A DNA stretch of 64,000 bases from Clavibacter californiensis (lineage in GTDB: Bacteria > Actinomycetota > Actinomycetes > Actinomycetales > Microbacteriaceae). The notes below the pieces were generated by a model, which had not been told where the DNA came from, searched no databases, and worked only from the letters and a program-made list of their open reading frames with translations. The stretch is from assembly GCF_021952865.1 (NCBI RefSeq), contig NZ_CP040792.1, positions 1,178,001-1,242,000 of the forward strand, given 5' to 3'. The position numbers and the translations under genes are program-made. Below, piece by piece: positions 31,872 through 40,549 of the stretch; within the stretch, counting starts at the first letter, position 1; each line of letters opens with the position of its first letter.

Positions 31872-32785
31872 CCGCACCCGCCCTGGACCTCGGAGGCGTC
31901 GTCGTCGCCACCACGCTGCCGTTCCGCGAGGACGCGTCGGCCCCCGCCGGCCTCGCCGTCGACTACGACGCGTACGCCGCCCACTGCGACTGGCTCATGT
32001 CGAACGGCTGCCGCGGCGTCGGCCCGAACGGATCGCTCGGCGAGTACTCCTCGCTCACCGACGAGGAGCGCCGCAAGGTCGTGCAGGTCGCGGTCGAGAC
32101 CGTCGGCGACCGCGGGATCGTCGTGGCCGGCGTGCACGGCGTCGGCTGGCACCAGGCGAGGAAGTGGGCCGAGATCGCGGCCGAGGACGGCGCCGACGGC
32201 GTGCTGCTCCTGCCGCCCACCATCTACCGGGCGAGCGACGACGAGGTCGTCGAGCACTACGCGCGCGTCGACGAGGTGGGCCTGCCGATCATGGCCTACA
32301 ACAACCCGTTCGACACCAAGGTCGACCTCACGCCGCAGCTCCTCCAGCGCCTGGACGCGCTCGAGAACGTCGTGGCGATCAAGGAGTTCTCGGGCGACAT
32401 CCGGCGCGTGACGGAGATCCAGGACCTCACGGGCCTCGACGTGATCGCGGGCGCCGACGACCTGCTGCTCGAGTCGCTCATCATGGGCGCCGTCGGCTGG
32501 TTCGCGGGCTACCCGAACGCGTTCCCGCGCGAGGCCGTCGAGCTGTACGGGCTGGCGACGAGCGGCCGCATCGACGAGGCGAAGGAGCTGTACGAGCACC
32601 TCGTGCCCGTGTTCCGCTGGGACTCGCGCACCGAGTTCGTGCAGGCCATCAAGCTGTCGATCGACGTGGCAGGCGAGAGCACGGGCGGCCCCACGCGTCC
32701 GCCGCGCGCGCCGCTGCCCGCCGCCATCGCGGAGCAGGTCACGCGCGACACGCGCCGCGCGCTCGACCACCTCGCCGGGCGATGA
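31868..32785 (+). CDS. lhpC: DapA/DHDPS-family protein, probable pyrroline-4-hydroxy-2-carboxylate deaminase (LhpC-like)
   Basis: A 305-residue TIM-barrel class I aldolase. It starts at TTG 31868, whose last two bases begin the upstream TGA stop (TTGA), with AAGGA eight bases before; no ATG or GTG fits the start of the domain (TAPALDLGGVVVATTLPF). The Schiff-base Lys172 is in NVVAIKEFSGD, and the substrate loop is GPNGSLGEYSSLTDEER; the region usually YNxP is AYNNPFDTK. In hydroxyproline operons this DapA-type enzyme dehydrates and deaminates Delta1-pyrroline-4-hydroxy-2-carboxylate to 2-oxoglutarate semialdehyde. DHDPS activity is unlikely given the operon. Confidence 0.88.
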   Translation: MTAPALDLGGVVVATTLPFREDASAPAGLAVDYDAYAAHCDWLMSNGCRGVGPNGSLGEYSSLTDEERRKVVQVAVETVGDRGIVVAGVHGVGWHQARKWAEIAAEDGADGVLLLPPTIYRASDDEVVEHYARVDEVGLPIMAYNNPFDTKVDLTPQLLQRLDALENVVAIKEFSGDIRRVTEIQDLTGLDVIAGADDLLLESLIMGAVGWFAGYPNAFPREAVELYGLATSGRIDEAKELYEHLVPVFRWDSRTEFVQAIKLSIDVAGESTGGPTRPPRAPLPAAIAEQVTRDTRRALDHLAGR

Positions 32786-32792
32786 TCGAGGG

Positions 32793-33794
32793 ATGAGGTC
32801 CTCCCGCGTCTTCCACGCCGTCGACTCGCACACGGAGGGCATGCCGACCCGCGTCGTCACGAGCGGCTTCGGCGTGATCCCCGGCTCCACCATGAACGAG
32901 CGCCGCCTGCACCTGATCGAGCACCTGGACCACCTGCGGCTCCTGCTCATGACGGAGCCGCGCGGGCACGCGGCGATGAGCGGCGCGATCCTGCAGCCGC
33001 CCACGCGCGACGACTGCGACTGGGGCGTCCTCTACATAGAGGTGTCCGGCTGCCTGCCGATGTGCGGCCACGGCACCATCGGCGTCGCGACCGTGCTGGT
33101 GGAGACCGGGCTCGTCGAGGTGCAGGAGCCGGTCACCACGATCCGGCTCGACACCCCGGCGGGGCTCGTGATCGCGCGCGTCGACGTGGAGGACGGGCGG
33201 GCCGCGTCCGTCACGATCGAGAACGTCCCGTCCTACGTGGAGCGGCTGGACGCCTCCATCGACGTGCCGGGCTACGGCACGGTCCCGTACAGCCTGGCGT
33301 TCGGCGGCAACTTCTATGCGGTCGTCGAGCTCGACGCGCTGGGGCTGCCGTTCGACCGGGAGCGGCAGCAGGAGATCCTCCAGGCGGGGCTCGCGATCAT
33401 GGGGGCCGTCAACGACCAGGACGCGCCCTCGCATCCGGAGATCTCCGGGGTCGACCACTGCCACCACGTGGAATTCCTGGCGCCCGGATCGGACGCCAGG
33501 CTCTCGCGGCACGCCATGGCGATCCACCCCGGGTGGTTCGACCGCTCGCCGTGCGGCACCGGCACGTCCGCGCGCATGGCCGAGCTGTGGGCGCGCGGCG
33601 AGCTCGCGGTCGGCGACGAGTTCGTGAACGAGTCCTTCATCGGCAGCCGCTTCACCGGCCGGATCCTGCGGGAGACGACCGTCGCCGGCCGGCCCGCCAT
33701 CGTCCCCGCCATCACCGGGCGCGCGTGGATCACCGGCATGGGACAGTACCTGCTGGATCCCACCGACCCGTTCCCGAGCGGCTTCCGGTTCTGA
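32793..33794 (+). CDS. lhpA: 4-hydroxyproline 2-epimerase (proline racemase family)
   Basis: A 333-residue proline-racemase-fold protein. Both catalytic cysteines are present: Cys91 in GCLPMCGHGTIG and Cys254 in DRSPCGTGTSARMAEL. Other signatures are DSHTEGMPTRVV at the N-terminus, EPRGHAAMSGAILQP, and FVNESFIGSRFTGRI. The Cys-Cys pair marks a true epimerase or racemase, rather than the Thr/Cys dehydratases of the family. It converts trans-4-hydroxy-L-proline to cis-4-hydroxy-D-proline, the entry step of the pathway encoded by the adjacent genes. It starts at ATG 32793, seven bases after the deaminase stop. Confidence 0.93.
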   Translation: MRSSRVFHAVDSHTEGMPTRVVTSGFGVIPGSTMNERRLHLIEHLDHLRLLLMTEPRGHAAMSGAILQPPTRDDCDWGVLYIEVSGCLPMCGHGTIGVATVLVETGLVEVQEPVTTIRLDTPAGLVIARVDVEDGRAASVTIENVPSYVERLDASIDVPGYGTVPYSLAFGGNFYAVVELDALGLPFDRERQQEILQAGLAIMGAVNDQDAPSHPEISGVDHCHHVEFLAPGSDARLSRHAMAIHPGWFDRSPCGTGTSARMAELWARGELAVGDEFVNESFIGSRFTGRILRETTVAGRPAIVPAITGRAWITGMGQYLLDPTDPFPSGFRF

Positions 33795-33820
33795 ACCCGA
33801 CGTCCCCACCGAGGAGAGAC

Positions 33821-35332
33821 ATGACCCCGCATGAGACCGGCACGACCACCGACCCGACCGTGGATCCCGCCGTCGCCGCGACCGTCGACGCCGTCGCCGC
33901 GCGCGCCGCCGAGGCCGCCGCGCCGCTCGCCGCCCTGGCGCCCGCCGACCGTGCCCGCGCGCTCGACGCCGTCGCCGACGCGCTCGAGGCGATCCGTCCC
34001 GAGCTGCTGCCCGTCGCCGAGCGGGAGACCGCGCTCGCGCCCGGCCGCCTCGCCGGGGAGCTGACGCGCACGACCGTGCAGCTGCGGATCCTCGCGGCAG
34101 CCACCCGCGACGGCCGCTACCTCGACGCCCGCATCGACCACGCGGATGCCGACGCGGCACCCGCCCCGCGCCCCGACATCCGCCGCTACCTCGTGCCCGT
34201 CGGCCCGGTGCTGAACTTCGCGGCGTCGAACTTCCCGTTCGCGTTCTCCGTCGCGGGCGGCGACACCGCGTCGGCGCTCGCGGTCGGCTGCCCGGTGGTC
34301 GTGAAGGCGCACCCGGGCCACCCGGAGCTGTCGCGCCGGGTCGCCGCGGCCGCGTCCGCCGCGCTCGTCGCGGCGGGGCTGCCTGATGGCGCACTCCAGC
34401 TCGTCGAGGGCGAGGAGGCGGGGCTCGCCATGCTGCGCGACCCGCGGATCCGCGCCGCCACCTTCACGGGATCGCTCCGCGCCGGCCGCTTCCTGGCCGA
34501 CGTCGCCGCCGCCCGCCCCGACCCGATCCCGTTCTTCGGCGAGCTCGGCAGCGTCAACCCCGTCGTCATCACCGAGCGCGCCGCCGCCGAGCGCGGCGAG
34601 GACATCGCCGCGGCCCTCGTGGCGAGCGCCGCCGGATCCGCCGGGCAGCTCTGCACCGCGCCCGGCATCGTGCTCATCCCCGCGGGCCACGGCCTCGACG
34701 CCGTGCTCGCGGAGGAGGCCGGCGCCGTCGCGCCGCACGGGATGCTCAACGAGAGGATCGCCGAGGGCTACGCCGGAGGCCGCGCCGCCGCCATCGCGGT
34801 CGACGGCGTCCGACTCGTCGCGGAGGGCCGCGCGCCCGCGGGCGACGACGGATCCGTGACCCCCACCATCGCCGCCGTCGCGCTCGCCGACTTCGAGGCC
34901 GCCCAGGACGTGCTGCGCCACGAGGTCTTCGGGCCGTTCGCGCTCCTCGTCGAGTACCCCGCGGGCACCGACCTCGCCGACCTCGCTGCCCGCACGTTCC
35001 AGGGCGAGCTGACCGCGAGCGTCCACCTCGGCACCGAGGAGGCCGACGCGGCCGCGGCCGAGCTGATCCGCGTGCTGGCCGCGCGTGCCGGCCGCGTGCT
35101 CGTCGACGCCTGGCCCACGGGCGTCTCCGTCACCGACGCGCAGCAGCATGGCGGACCCTGGCCCTCCACCACGCTCGACCGCGGCACGAGCGTCGGCACC
35201 GCGTCGCTCGACCGGCTGCTCCGCGGCGTCGCGTTCCAGGGCGTCCCCGACGCGCTGCTGCCGGAGCCGCTGCGCACCGCGAACCCGTGGGGCGTGCCCC
35301 AGCGGGTGAGCGCGCGCGGCGCCCGCGCCTGA
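33821..35332 (+). CDS. lhpG: 2-oxoglutarate semialdehyde dehydrogenase (aldehyde dehydrogenase family, LhpG-like)
   Basis: A 503-residue aldehyde dehydrogenase. Signatures: VLNFAASNFPFAFSVAGGDT, cofactor region VVVKAHPGHPELS, TFTGSLRAGRFLADV, catalytic Glu in FFGELGSVNPVVI, and the nucleophile Cys278 in GSAGQLCTAPGIVL. The SNFPFAFSVAGGDTASAL and KAHPGHP patterns are typical of the NADP-preferring 2,5-dioxovalerate (2-oxoglutarate semialdehyde) dehydrogenases. It finishes the route by oxidising the semialdehyde to 2-oxoglutarate for the citric acid cycle. A GAGGAG ribosome site precedes ATG 33821; last gene of the operon. Confidence 0.92.
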   Translation: MTPHETGTTTDPTVDPAVAATVDAVAARAAEAAAPLAALAPADRARALDAVADALEAIRPELLPVAERETALAPGRLAGELTRTTVQLRILAAATRDGRYLDARIDHADADAAPAPRPDIRRYLVPVGPVLNFAASNFPFAFSVAGGDTASALAVGCPVVVKAHPGHPELSRRVAAAASAALVAAGLPDGALQLVEGEEAGLAMLRDPRIRAATFTGSLRAGRFLADVAAARPDPIPFFGELGSVNPVVITERAAAERGEDIAAALVASAAGSAGQLCTAPGIVLIPAGHGLDAVLAEEAGAVAPHGMLNERIAEGYAGGRAAAIAVDGVRLVAEGRAPAGDDGSVTPTIAAVALADFEAAQDVLRHEVFGPFALLVEYPAGTDLADLAARTFQGELTASVHLGTEEADAAAAELIRVLAARAGRVLVDAWPTGVSVTDAQQHGGPWPSTTLDRGTSVGTASLDRLLRGVAFQGVPDALLPEPLRTANPWGVPQRVSARGARA

Positions 35333-35523
35333 CCCGCGGCGCCCGCGCCGCCGCCGATCGGGCCGCCGGACCACCCCGCCGCTGAGGGTTCCCACAACCC
35401 GCGACCGCCTGCCGCGGGACCGCGTTGGAGGCCCGCGACGTGTTTTTCGGCAGGTGGAGGATCCGTGCATAGCGTGGCCGGTGCCGGCAGGGATGCCGGC
35501 GCAGGCGACGGCACGGAGGATCC

Positions 35524-37755
35524 ATGGTCGACACGGCGGCACGAGGACGCACCACCCGCGGCACGAGGGGACGAGGCCCCGCCGTGGGCCCGCAGGACGG
35601 CGCACGCCACGGGGGCTCGGCCCCCGAGGGCGCGCTCCGCGAGGCGGGCGTCCCGGTCGCGGGGGATGTCGACGCCGAGGTCGCGCGCGATCTCGACCGC
35701 ACCGACGGCACGGCGGACACGGGGACCGGTCCGCGCGTCGACGTGGAGGCGCTCGGGCGCGTCCTCCTCGGCCGCTGGGCGGACGTCCGCCGCTCGTCGC
35801 GCGAGCTGACCAGCCGTCCCGAGCTGCACAGGGTCGAGGGGCTCGACATGCACCAGCACCGGGCGCGCGTCACCGAGCAGCTGAGGATCCTGGTCGAGCA
35901 CGGGGGCGTGCACCGGGCGTTCCCGAAGATCGTCGGCGGCCTCGAGGACCACGGCGGCAACATCGCGGGCTTCGAGGAGCTCGTGGCGGCGGATCCGTCG
36001 CTCCAGATCAAGGCCGGCGTGCAGTGGGGCCTGTTCGGCTCCGCGGTGATGCACCTCGGCACCGAACGCCACCACCGCGAGCTGCTGCCCGGCATCATGA
36101 CGCTCGAGACGCCCGGCGCGTTCGCGATGACCGAGACCGGGCACGGCTCCGACGTCGCGAGCATCGGCACGACCGCGACCTACGACCCCGCGACGGGTGA
36201 GTTCGACCTCCACACCCCGTTCCGCGCGGCGTGGAAGGACTACCTCGGCAACGCGGCCGTCGACGGTCGTGCCGCGACGGTGTTCGCGCAGCTCGTGACC
36301 CAGGGCGTCAACCACGGCGTGCACTGCTTCTTCGTGCCGCTCCGCGACGAGACCGGCGCGTTCCTGCCGGGCGTCGGCGGCGAGGACGACGGCCTCAAGG
36401 GCGGCCTCAACGGGATCGACAACGGCCGGCTCCACTTCGACCACGTGCGCGTGCCGCGCGCGAACCTCCTCAACCGCTACGGCGACGTCGCCGAGGACGG
36501 CACCTACACGTCCGAGATCGCGAGCCCCGGCCGCCGCTTCTTCACGATGCTCGGCACGCTCGTGCAGGGCCGCGTCTCGCTCGACGGCGCGGCGACCAGC
36601 GCCGCCAAGATCGCGCTGCAGATCGCGATCACGTACGGCAACCAGCGCCGCCAGTTCGTCGCGGGCGGCACCGACGAGGAGGTGCTGCTCGACTACCAGC
36701 GCCACCAGCGCCGGCTGATCCCGCGGATCGCCACCACCTACGCCGCGTCCTTCGCGCACGAGAAGCTGCTCGTCCAGTTCGACTCGGTGTTCTCCGGGAA
36801 GACCGACACCGACCAGGACCGGCAGGACCTCGAGACCCTCGCCGCCGCGTTCAAGCCCCTCAGCACGTGGCACGCGCTCGACACCATCCAGGAGGCGCGC
36901 GAGGCGTGCGGCGGCCAGGGCTTCCTCGCGGAGAACCGGCTCGTCGGGCTCCGCGCGGACCTCGACGTGTACGCGACCTTCGAGGGCGACAACACCGTGC
37001 TCCTGCAGCTCGTCGCGAAGCGCCTGCTCACCGACGTGAACCGCCGGTTCGCGAAGGCCGACTTCGGGGTGCTCGCGCGCTACGCCGTGGAGCAGGCCGC
37101 GGATCGGACGCTGCGCTCCACGGGCCTGCGCACGCTCGGGCAGGCGCTCGCGGACCGCGGATCCACCGCCCGCTCCGTCGGCCAGCTCCGCGAGCCGGAC
37201 ACCCAGCGCGCGCTCCTGACGGGCCGGGTCGAGACCATGGTCGGCGAGATCGCGACCGCGCTCCGCGCCACCCGCAAGATGCCGCCGGCCGAGGCCGCGG
37301 CGCTCTTCAACCGGCACCAGGACGCGCTCATCGAGGCGGCCCGCGCGCACGCGCAGCTGCTGCAGTGGGAGGCGTTCACCGAGGCGCTGGATCCCGCGTC
37401 GGAGACCGGCCGCGCGATGGACGACGGCACGCGCCGCATCCTCACCTGGACCCGCGACCTGTTCGGCCTCCGCCTCATCGAGGACGACCTGGCCTGGTAC
37501 CTGATCCACGGCCGCATCAGCTCCGCGCGCGCCCGCGCCGTCACGGCCTACGTCGACCGGCTCGTCGCCCGCCTGCGCCCGCACGCGCAGGACCTCGTCG
37601 ACTCCTTCGGCTACACCAAGGCCCACGTCCGCGCGGCCGTGGCGTCGGGCGAGGAGCGGGACCGCCAGGACGAGGCCCGCGCGCACCGCGACGCCCGGAT
37701 CGCCGACGGCTCAGCACCCCGCATGGAGAAGAGCGGCACGAAGAAGGGGCGGTAG
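35524..37755 (+). CDS. acyl-CoA dehydrogenase/oxidase family flavoprotein
   Basis: A 743-residue protein of the long acyl-CoA oxidase type. An Arg/Gly-rich N-terminal stretch of about 80 residues precedes the catalytic fold. Signatures: FAMTETGHGSDVASIGTTAT (flavin and substrate contact), GLKGGLNGIDNGRLHFDHVR, YGNQRRQFVAGGTDEEVLLD, EACGGQGFLAENRL and TFEGDNTVLLQLVAK, in which Glu487 is the expected catalytic base. The C-terminal acyl-CoA oxidase domain (about 540-715) is present. It catalyses alpha,beta-dehydrogenation of acyl-CoA, possibly passing electrons to oxygen. A GGAGGA ribosome site precedes ATG 35524. No fatty-acid neighbours; monocistronic, convergent with the next gene. Confidence 0.9.
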   Translation: MVDTAARGRTTRGTRGRGPAVGPQDGARHGGSAPEGALREAGVPVAGDVDAEVARDLDRTDGTADTGTGPRVDVEALGRVLLGRWADVRRSSRELTSRPELHRVEGLDMHQHRARVTEQLRILVEHGGVHRAFPKIVGGLEDHGGNIAGFEELVAADPSLQIKAGVQWGLFGSAVMHLGTERHHRELLPGIMTLETPGAFAMTETGHGSDVASIGTTATYDPATGEFDLHTPFRAAWKDYLGNAAVDGRAATVFAQLVTQGVNHGVHCFFVPLRDETGAFLPGVGGEDDGLKGGLNGIDNGRLHFDHVRVPRANLLNRYGDVAEDGTYTSEIASPGRRFFTMLGTLVQGRVSLDGAATSAAKIALQIAITYGNQRRQFVAGGTDEEVLLDYQRHQRRLIPRIATTYAASFAHEKLLVQFDSVFSGKTDTDQDRQDLETLAAAFKPLSTWHALDTIQEAREACGGQGFLAENRLVGLRADLDVYATFEGDNTVLLQLVAKRLLTDVNRRFAKADFGVLARYAVEQAADRTLRSTGLRTLGQALADRGSTARSVGQLREPDTQRALLTGRVETMVGEIATALRATRKMPPAEAAALFNRHQDALIEAARAHAQLLQWEAFTEALDPASETGRAMDDGTRRILTWTRDLFGLRLIEDDLAWYLIHGRISSARARAVTAYVDRLVARLRPHAQDLVDSFGYTKAHVRAAVASGEERDRQDEARAHRDARIADGSAPRMEKSGTKKGR

Positions 37756-37767
37756 CGCGGGGCGGGC

Positions 37768-38379
37768 CTACGCGTGCAGCGCCTGGTCCGCCGGGCCCGT
37801 GCGCCATGACGCGAAGCGGGTCGTGAAGTCCGCGCGCGTCGGCGCGCAGCAGAAGGGGCCCGCGGTGACGGCGGCGTCGGGATCCAGCGGGGCGACCCGC
37901 ACGAGACGCCACGGCTCCTCGTCGACCCGGGCGCGCACGGTGAGGGCGTCGCCGGAGCGGCTGGCGCGGATCGTCACGAGTCGGCCCGACCAGCCCGGGA
38001 CCGGCGCGAGCGACCAGTCCGAGACGCCGTGCGTGACGACCGCGCCGAGGCCGTCCTCGCCGTCGCTGCGCTCGACGCCCGCCTTGATCCACGTCTCCGC
38101 GTCGACCCGCACGAACACCCCGGCCTGGTCGAACTGCTCGGCGAGCTCGAGCCGGAACGCGACCTCCACGGCCGAGTCCTGCGCCAGCGGCGCGACGAGC
38201 GCGTGCTCGGTGTCGTGCACGAAGCCGTAGGACGTGATCCGCCACGCGTCGCTGCCCTCGCGGGCGGTCACGTCCATGCCGTCGTCATGGATGCGCACTG
38301 CCTCCGGCTCGGTGGTCCAGGTGCCGCGGGACCAGGGGACGTCGACGAGGGCGGAGTCGGACGCGGGGGAGTCGGTCAT
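37768..38379 (-). CDS. DUF1349 family protein (concanavalin-like fold)
   Basis: A 203-residue protein that starts VPWSRGTWTTEPEAVRIHDDG and contains the DUF1349 landmarks WRITSYGFVHDTEHAL, FDQAGVFVRVDAETWIKAGV (the G-x-x-V/L-R-x-D-x-x-x-W-x-K-x-G-V/I core), and the end GPFCCAPTRADFTTRFASW. The family has a concanavalin-A-like beta sandwich and includes yeast Ree1; no enzymatic activity is established, though sugar binding is plausible. No signal peptide. Convergent with the acyl-CoA oxidase gene only 12 bases away, with no obvious terminator between them. Confidence 0.88.
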   Translation of the reverse strand: MTDSPASDSALVDVPWSRGTWTTEPEAVRIHDDGMDVTAREGSDAWRITSYGFVHDTEHALVAPLAQDSAVEVAFRLELAEQFDQAGVFVRVDAETWIKAGVERSDGEDGLGAVVTHGVSDWSLAPVPGWSGRLVTIRASRSGDALTVRARVDEEPWRLVRVAPLDPDAAVTAGPFCCAPTRADFTTRFASWRTGPADQALHA

Positions 38380-38547
38380 GGGACGAGGCTAGGGCCGCGC
38401 GCGGATCGTCACACCCCGAGCACGAGACGGATGCCGGTGGCGATCTCGCCCATCGCGTGAAGGGGGAGACGGCCGACGGGGTGAGGCTCACCGGTCATGC
38501 CGCCCTGCCGCCCAGCCCCTCTTACGAGTGGCCCGCGGTCATGCCCG

Positions 38548-39339
38548 TCAGTCGGCCACCGGCCGCGGATCGCCCAGGAACGGCATGATCGCCTCGGCCC
38601 AGTAGGCGTGCAGCATGCGGTAGGAGAAGCGGTCGCGCACGAGCAGGCGCCTGCCGGAGATGTCGGGGTAGGGCGCGTGGCTCACGCCGTGCTCCGGGTC
38701 GTGGAGGCGGGTGGTCGCCCGGTTCAATCGGGAGATCTGAGCCTGGAGGAGCTTCCGACCGACCATCGGACTCGGCTGGAACCGGTCCATGGGCGGGATG
38801 CCCGTGACGACGATGCGGCACCCGTCGCCGGCCTGCCCGCGGACGGTGCGGACGATGACGGTGAGCCGGTCGATCCACTCCTCCACGGAGGTCGCGACGA
38901 GCACGTCGGGGATGCCGAGCGCCACCACGGCGAGGTCGAGGGGTGCGGGGGCCCGGCCGGCGATGACGGCGGCGGCCTTGCGCGCCGTCATGTCGTACGC
39001 CGCGATGCTCTCCCACTCCACGCCCCGGCCCGTCTGCGCCGCGCGCCGGGCCGCGATCTGCGCGGGCATGGCCATCCCGGCGAGCAGCACGCCGTACCCG
39101 GCGACGCCGATGTCGCCGATGAACAGGACGCGCTCGGGATCCGGCCCCGGGGCCGTGGAGACGTCGTCGTGCTGCGGGAAGATCCCGGCCTCCATCTCGC
39201 GCATGTAGAGGAGGAGGTACAGCCGCAGGGAGGGCCGCGCCACGGCGGCCACGGCGCCGCGGGTCAGCGGCGTCAGGGGCCGGAGCGCGGCACGGGCGAC
39301 GGCCCGCGGAGAGGGTCGCCTCGGGGGCAGGGCGGGCAA
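38548..39339 (-). CDS. SGNH/GDSL-hydrolase-fold protein lacking catalytic Ser and His
   Basis: A 263-residue protein that opens like an SGNH hydrolase, but the block I motif reads VLFIGDIGVAGYG where active enzymes have GDS. The later blocks are recognisable (VVALGIPDVLVATSVEEWID for the G-x-N-D region, with Asn replaced) and the C-terminal D-x-x-H reads DRFS. Thus nucleophile, Asn and His all appear lost, suggesting a pseudoenzyme or a very divergent clade. The start is TTG 39339 behind GAGACGAGGA. It is divergent from the proline iminopeptidase gene. Function unknown. Confidence 0.72.
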   Translation of the reverse strand: MPALPPRRPSPRAVARAALRPLTPLTRGAVAAVARPSLRLYLLLYMREMEAGIFPQHDDVSTAPGPDPERVLFIGDIGVAGYGVLLAGMAMPAQIAARRAAQTGRGVEWESIAAYDMTARKAAAVIAGRAPAPLDLAVVALGIPDVLVATSVEEWIDRLTVIVRTVRGQAGDGCRIVVTGIPPMDRFQPSPMVGRKLLQAQISRLNRATTRLHDPEHGVSHAPYPDISGRRLLVRDRFSYRMLHAYWAEAIMPFLGDPRPVAD

Positions 39340-39504
39340 ATGGGTCCTCGTCTCCAGGCGGGGAAGCGGCCGGGTCCCTCACAGGGTATGCGGAGCCGGC
39401 CGCAGCGCCCACCGCGACCCGCGGATCCACGCCCTCGTCTGCGGCGCCCGGACAGCGCGGTCCGGCCGCCCGTCGTCGCCCCGCGGACCCGCGTCGCCCG
39501 CCCG

Positions 39505-39510
39505 TAGGCT
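39505..39510 (+). promoter_or_regulatory. -10 element TAGGCT of the proline iminopeptidase gene; leaderless transcript likely
   Basis: TAGGCT ends six bases before ATG 39517 and no ribosome site is present, so the mRNA probably begins at or within a base or two of the start codon. Confidence 0.5.
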
Positions 39511-39516
39511 CGTCGC

Positions 39517-40485
39517 ATGCAGAGCCTCTTCCCCGAGATCGACCCGCACGACACCGGCATGCTCGACGTGGGGGACGGCCAGCTCCTCTACTGGGAGGTC
39601 TCGGGGAACCCGGACGGGATCCCCGTCGTCTTCCTGCACGGCGGCCCCGGCGGCGGCACGAGCCCGACGCACCGGCGCCTCTTCGACCCGGCCAGGTACC
39701 GCATCGTGCTCGTCGACCAGCGGGGCTGCGGCCGGAGCGCGCCGCACGTCTCCGAGCCGTCGGCCGATCTCTCCGTCAACACCACGTGGCACCTCGTGGC
39801 CGACCTCGAGCGGCTGCGCGAGCACCTCGGGGTCGAGCGCTGGCTGGTGTTCGGCGGATCCTGGGGCTCGACCCTCGCGCTCGCCTACGCCGAGACGCAC
39901 CCGGCCCGCGTGACCGGCCTCATCCTGCGCGGCATATTCACCCTCCGCGCGACCGAGCTCGACTGGTTCTACGAGGGGCCGGCCGGCATGGTCTACCCCG
40001 ACGGCTGGGAGGCGTTCACGGCGCCCGTCCCCGGGGTGGAGCGCGGCGGGATCATCGCGGCGTACGCGCGGCTGCTCGCGGATCCCGACCCCGAGGTGCA
40101 CGGGCCTGCCGCGGTCGCGTGGTCCACGTGGGAGGCCTCGGGCATCACGCTGCTGCCGAAGCCCGAGGTCGTTGCGCGCTTCGCGGAGCCGACGTACGCG
40201 CTCGCGTTCGCGCGCATCGAGAACCACTACTTCATGCACGGCGGCTGGATGGAGGACGGCCAGCTGATCCGCGACGCGCACCTGCTGGCCGGCATCCCGA
40301 CCGAGATCGTCCAGGGCCGCTACGACATGTGCACGCCGGCTGTCACCGCGTGGGACCTCCACCGGGCGCTGCCCGACGCCCGCTTCACGATGGTGCCCGA
40401 CGCCGGGCACGCGTTCGACGAGCCGGGGATCCTCGACGCGCTCATCGAGGCGACGGAGCGCGCGGCGGACCGGCTGGCGGGCTGA
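39517..40485 (+). CDS. pip: proline iminopeptidase (prolyl aminopeptidase, S33)
   Basis: A 322-residue cytoplasmic enzyme of standard bacterial Pip length. It has the oxyanion motif VFLHGGPGGGTSPTHRRLFD, LVDQRGCGRSAPH, the nucleophile elbow VFGGSWGSTLALAYAE with Ser115, the specificity-cap segment NHYFMHGGWM, the catalytic Asp in VQGRYDMCTP and His in PDAGHAFDEPG. It releases N-terminal proline (often hydroxyproline too) from peptides. It differs from the operon-encoded S33 enzyme at 24975-26282, which belongs to a longer branch. Monocistronic, from a leaderless promoter; 31 residues at the N-terminus fit the family without a signal peptide. Confidence 0.95.
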   Translation: MQSLFPEIDPHDTGMLDVGDGQLLYWEVSGNPDGIPVVFLHGGPGGGTSPTHRRLFDPARYRIVLVDQRGCGRSAPHVSEPSADLSVNTTWHLVADLERLREHLGVERWLVFGGSWGSTLALAYAETHPARVTGLILRGIFTLRATELDWFYEGPAGMVYPDGWEAFTAPVPGVERGGIIAAYARLLADPDPEVHGPAAVAWSTWEASGITLLPKPEVVARFAEPTYALAFARIENHYFMHGGWMEDGQLIRDAHLLAGIPTEIVQGRYDMCTPAVTAWDLHRALPDARFTMVPDAGHAFDEPGILDALIEATERAADRLAG

Positions 40486-40486
40486 C

Positions 40487-40514
40487 CGGGCATCGGCTCG
40501 CGGGCATGGGCTCG
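40487..40514. repeat. 14-base tandem repeat between convergent genes
   Basis: CGGGCATCGGCTCG (40487-40500) is followed directly by CGGGCATGGGCTCG (40501-40514), one mismatch. It lies just after the pip stop and before the end of the convergent cytidylyltransferase gene. No function evident. Confidence 0.8.
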
Positions 40515-40549
40515 CGGGAAGCGGCGCGGCGGGGAGCGGCCGGGGGCGG

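Noticed and set aside
17387-35332. Possibility that the hydroxyproline island is a recently acquired mobile element
   Set aside because: No integrase, insertion sequence, flanking repeat or tRNA seen, and codon use and GC look like the neighbours.
35333-35523. Gap before the acyl-CoA oxidase, checked for a terminator or small gene
   Set aside because: Only a GC-rich spacer and a weak promoter-like stretch near 35440-35475; no hairpin or frame I can support.
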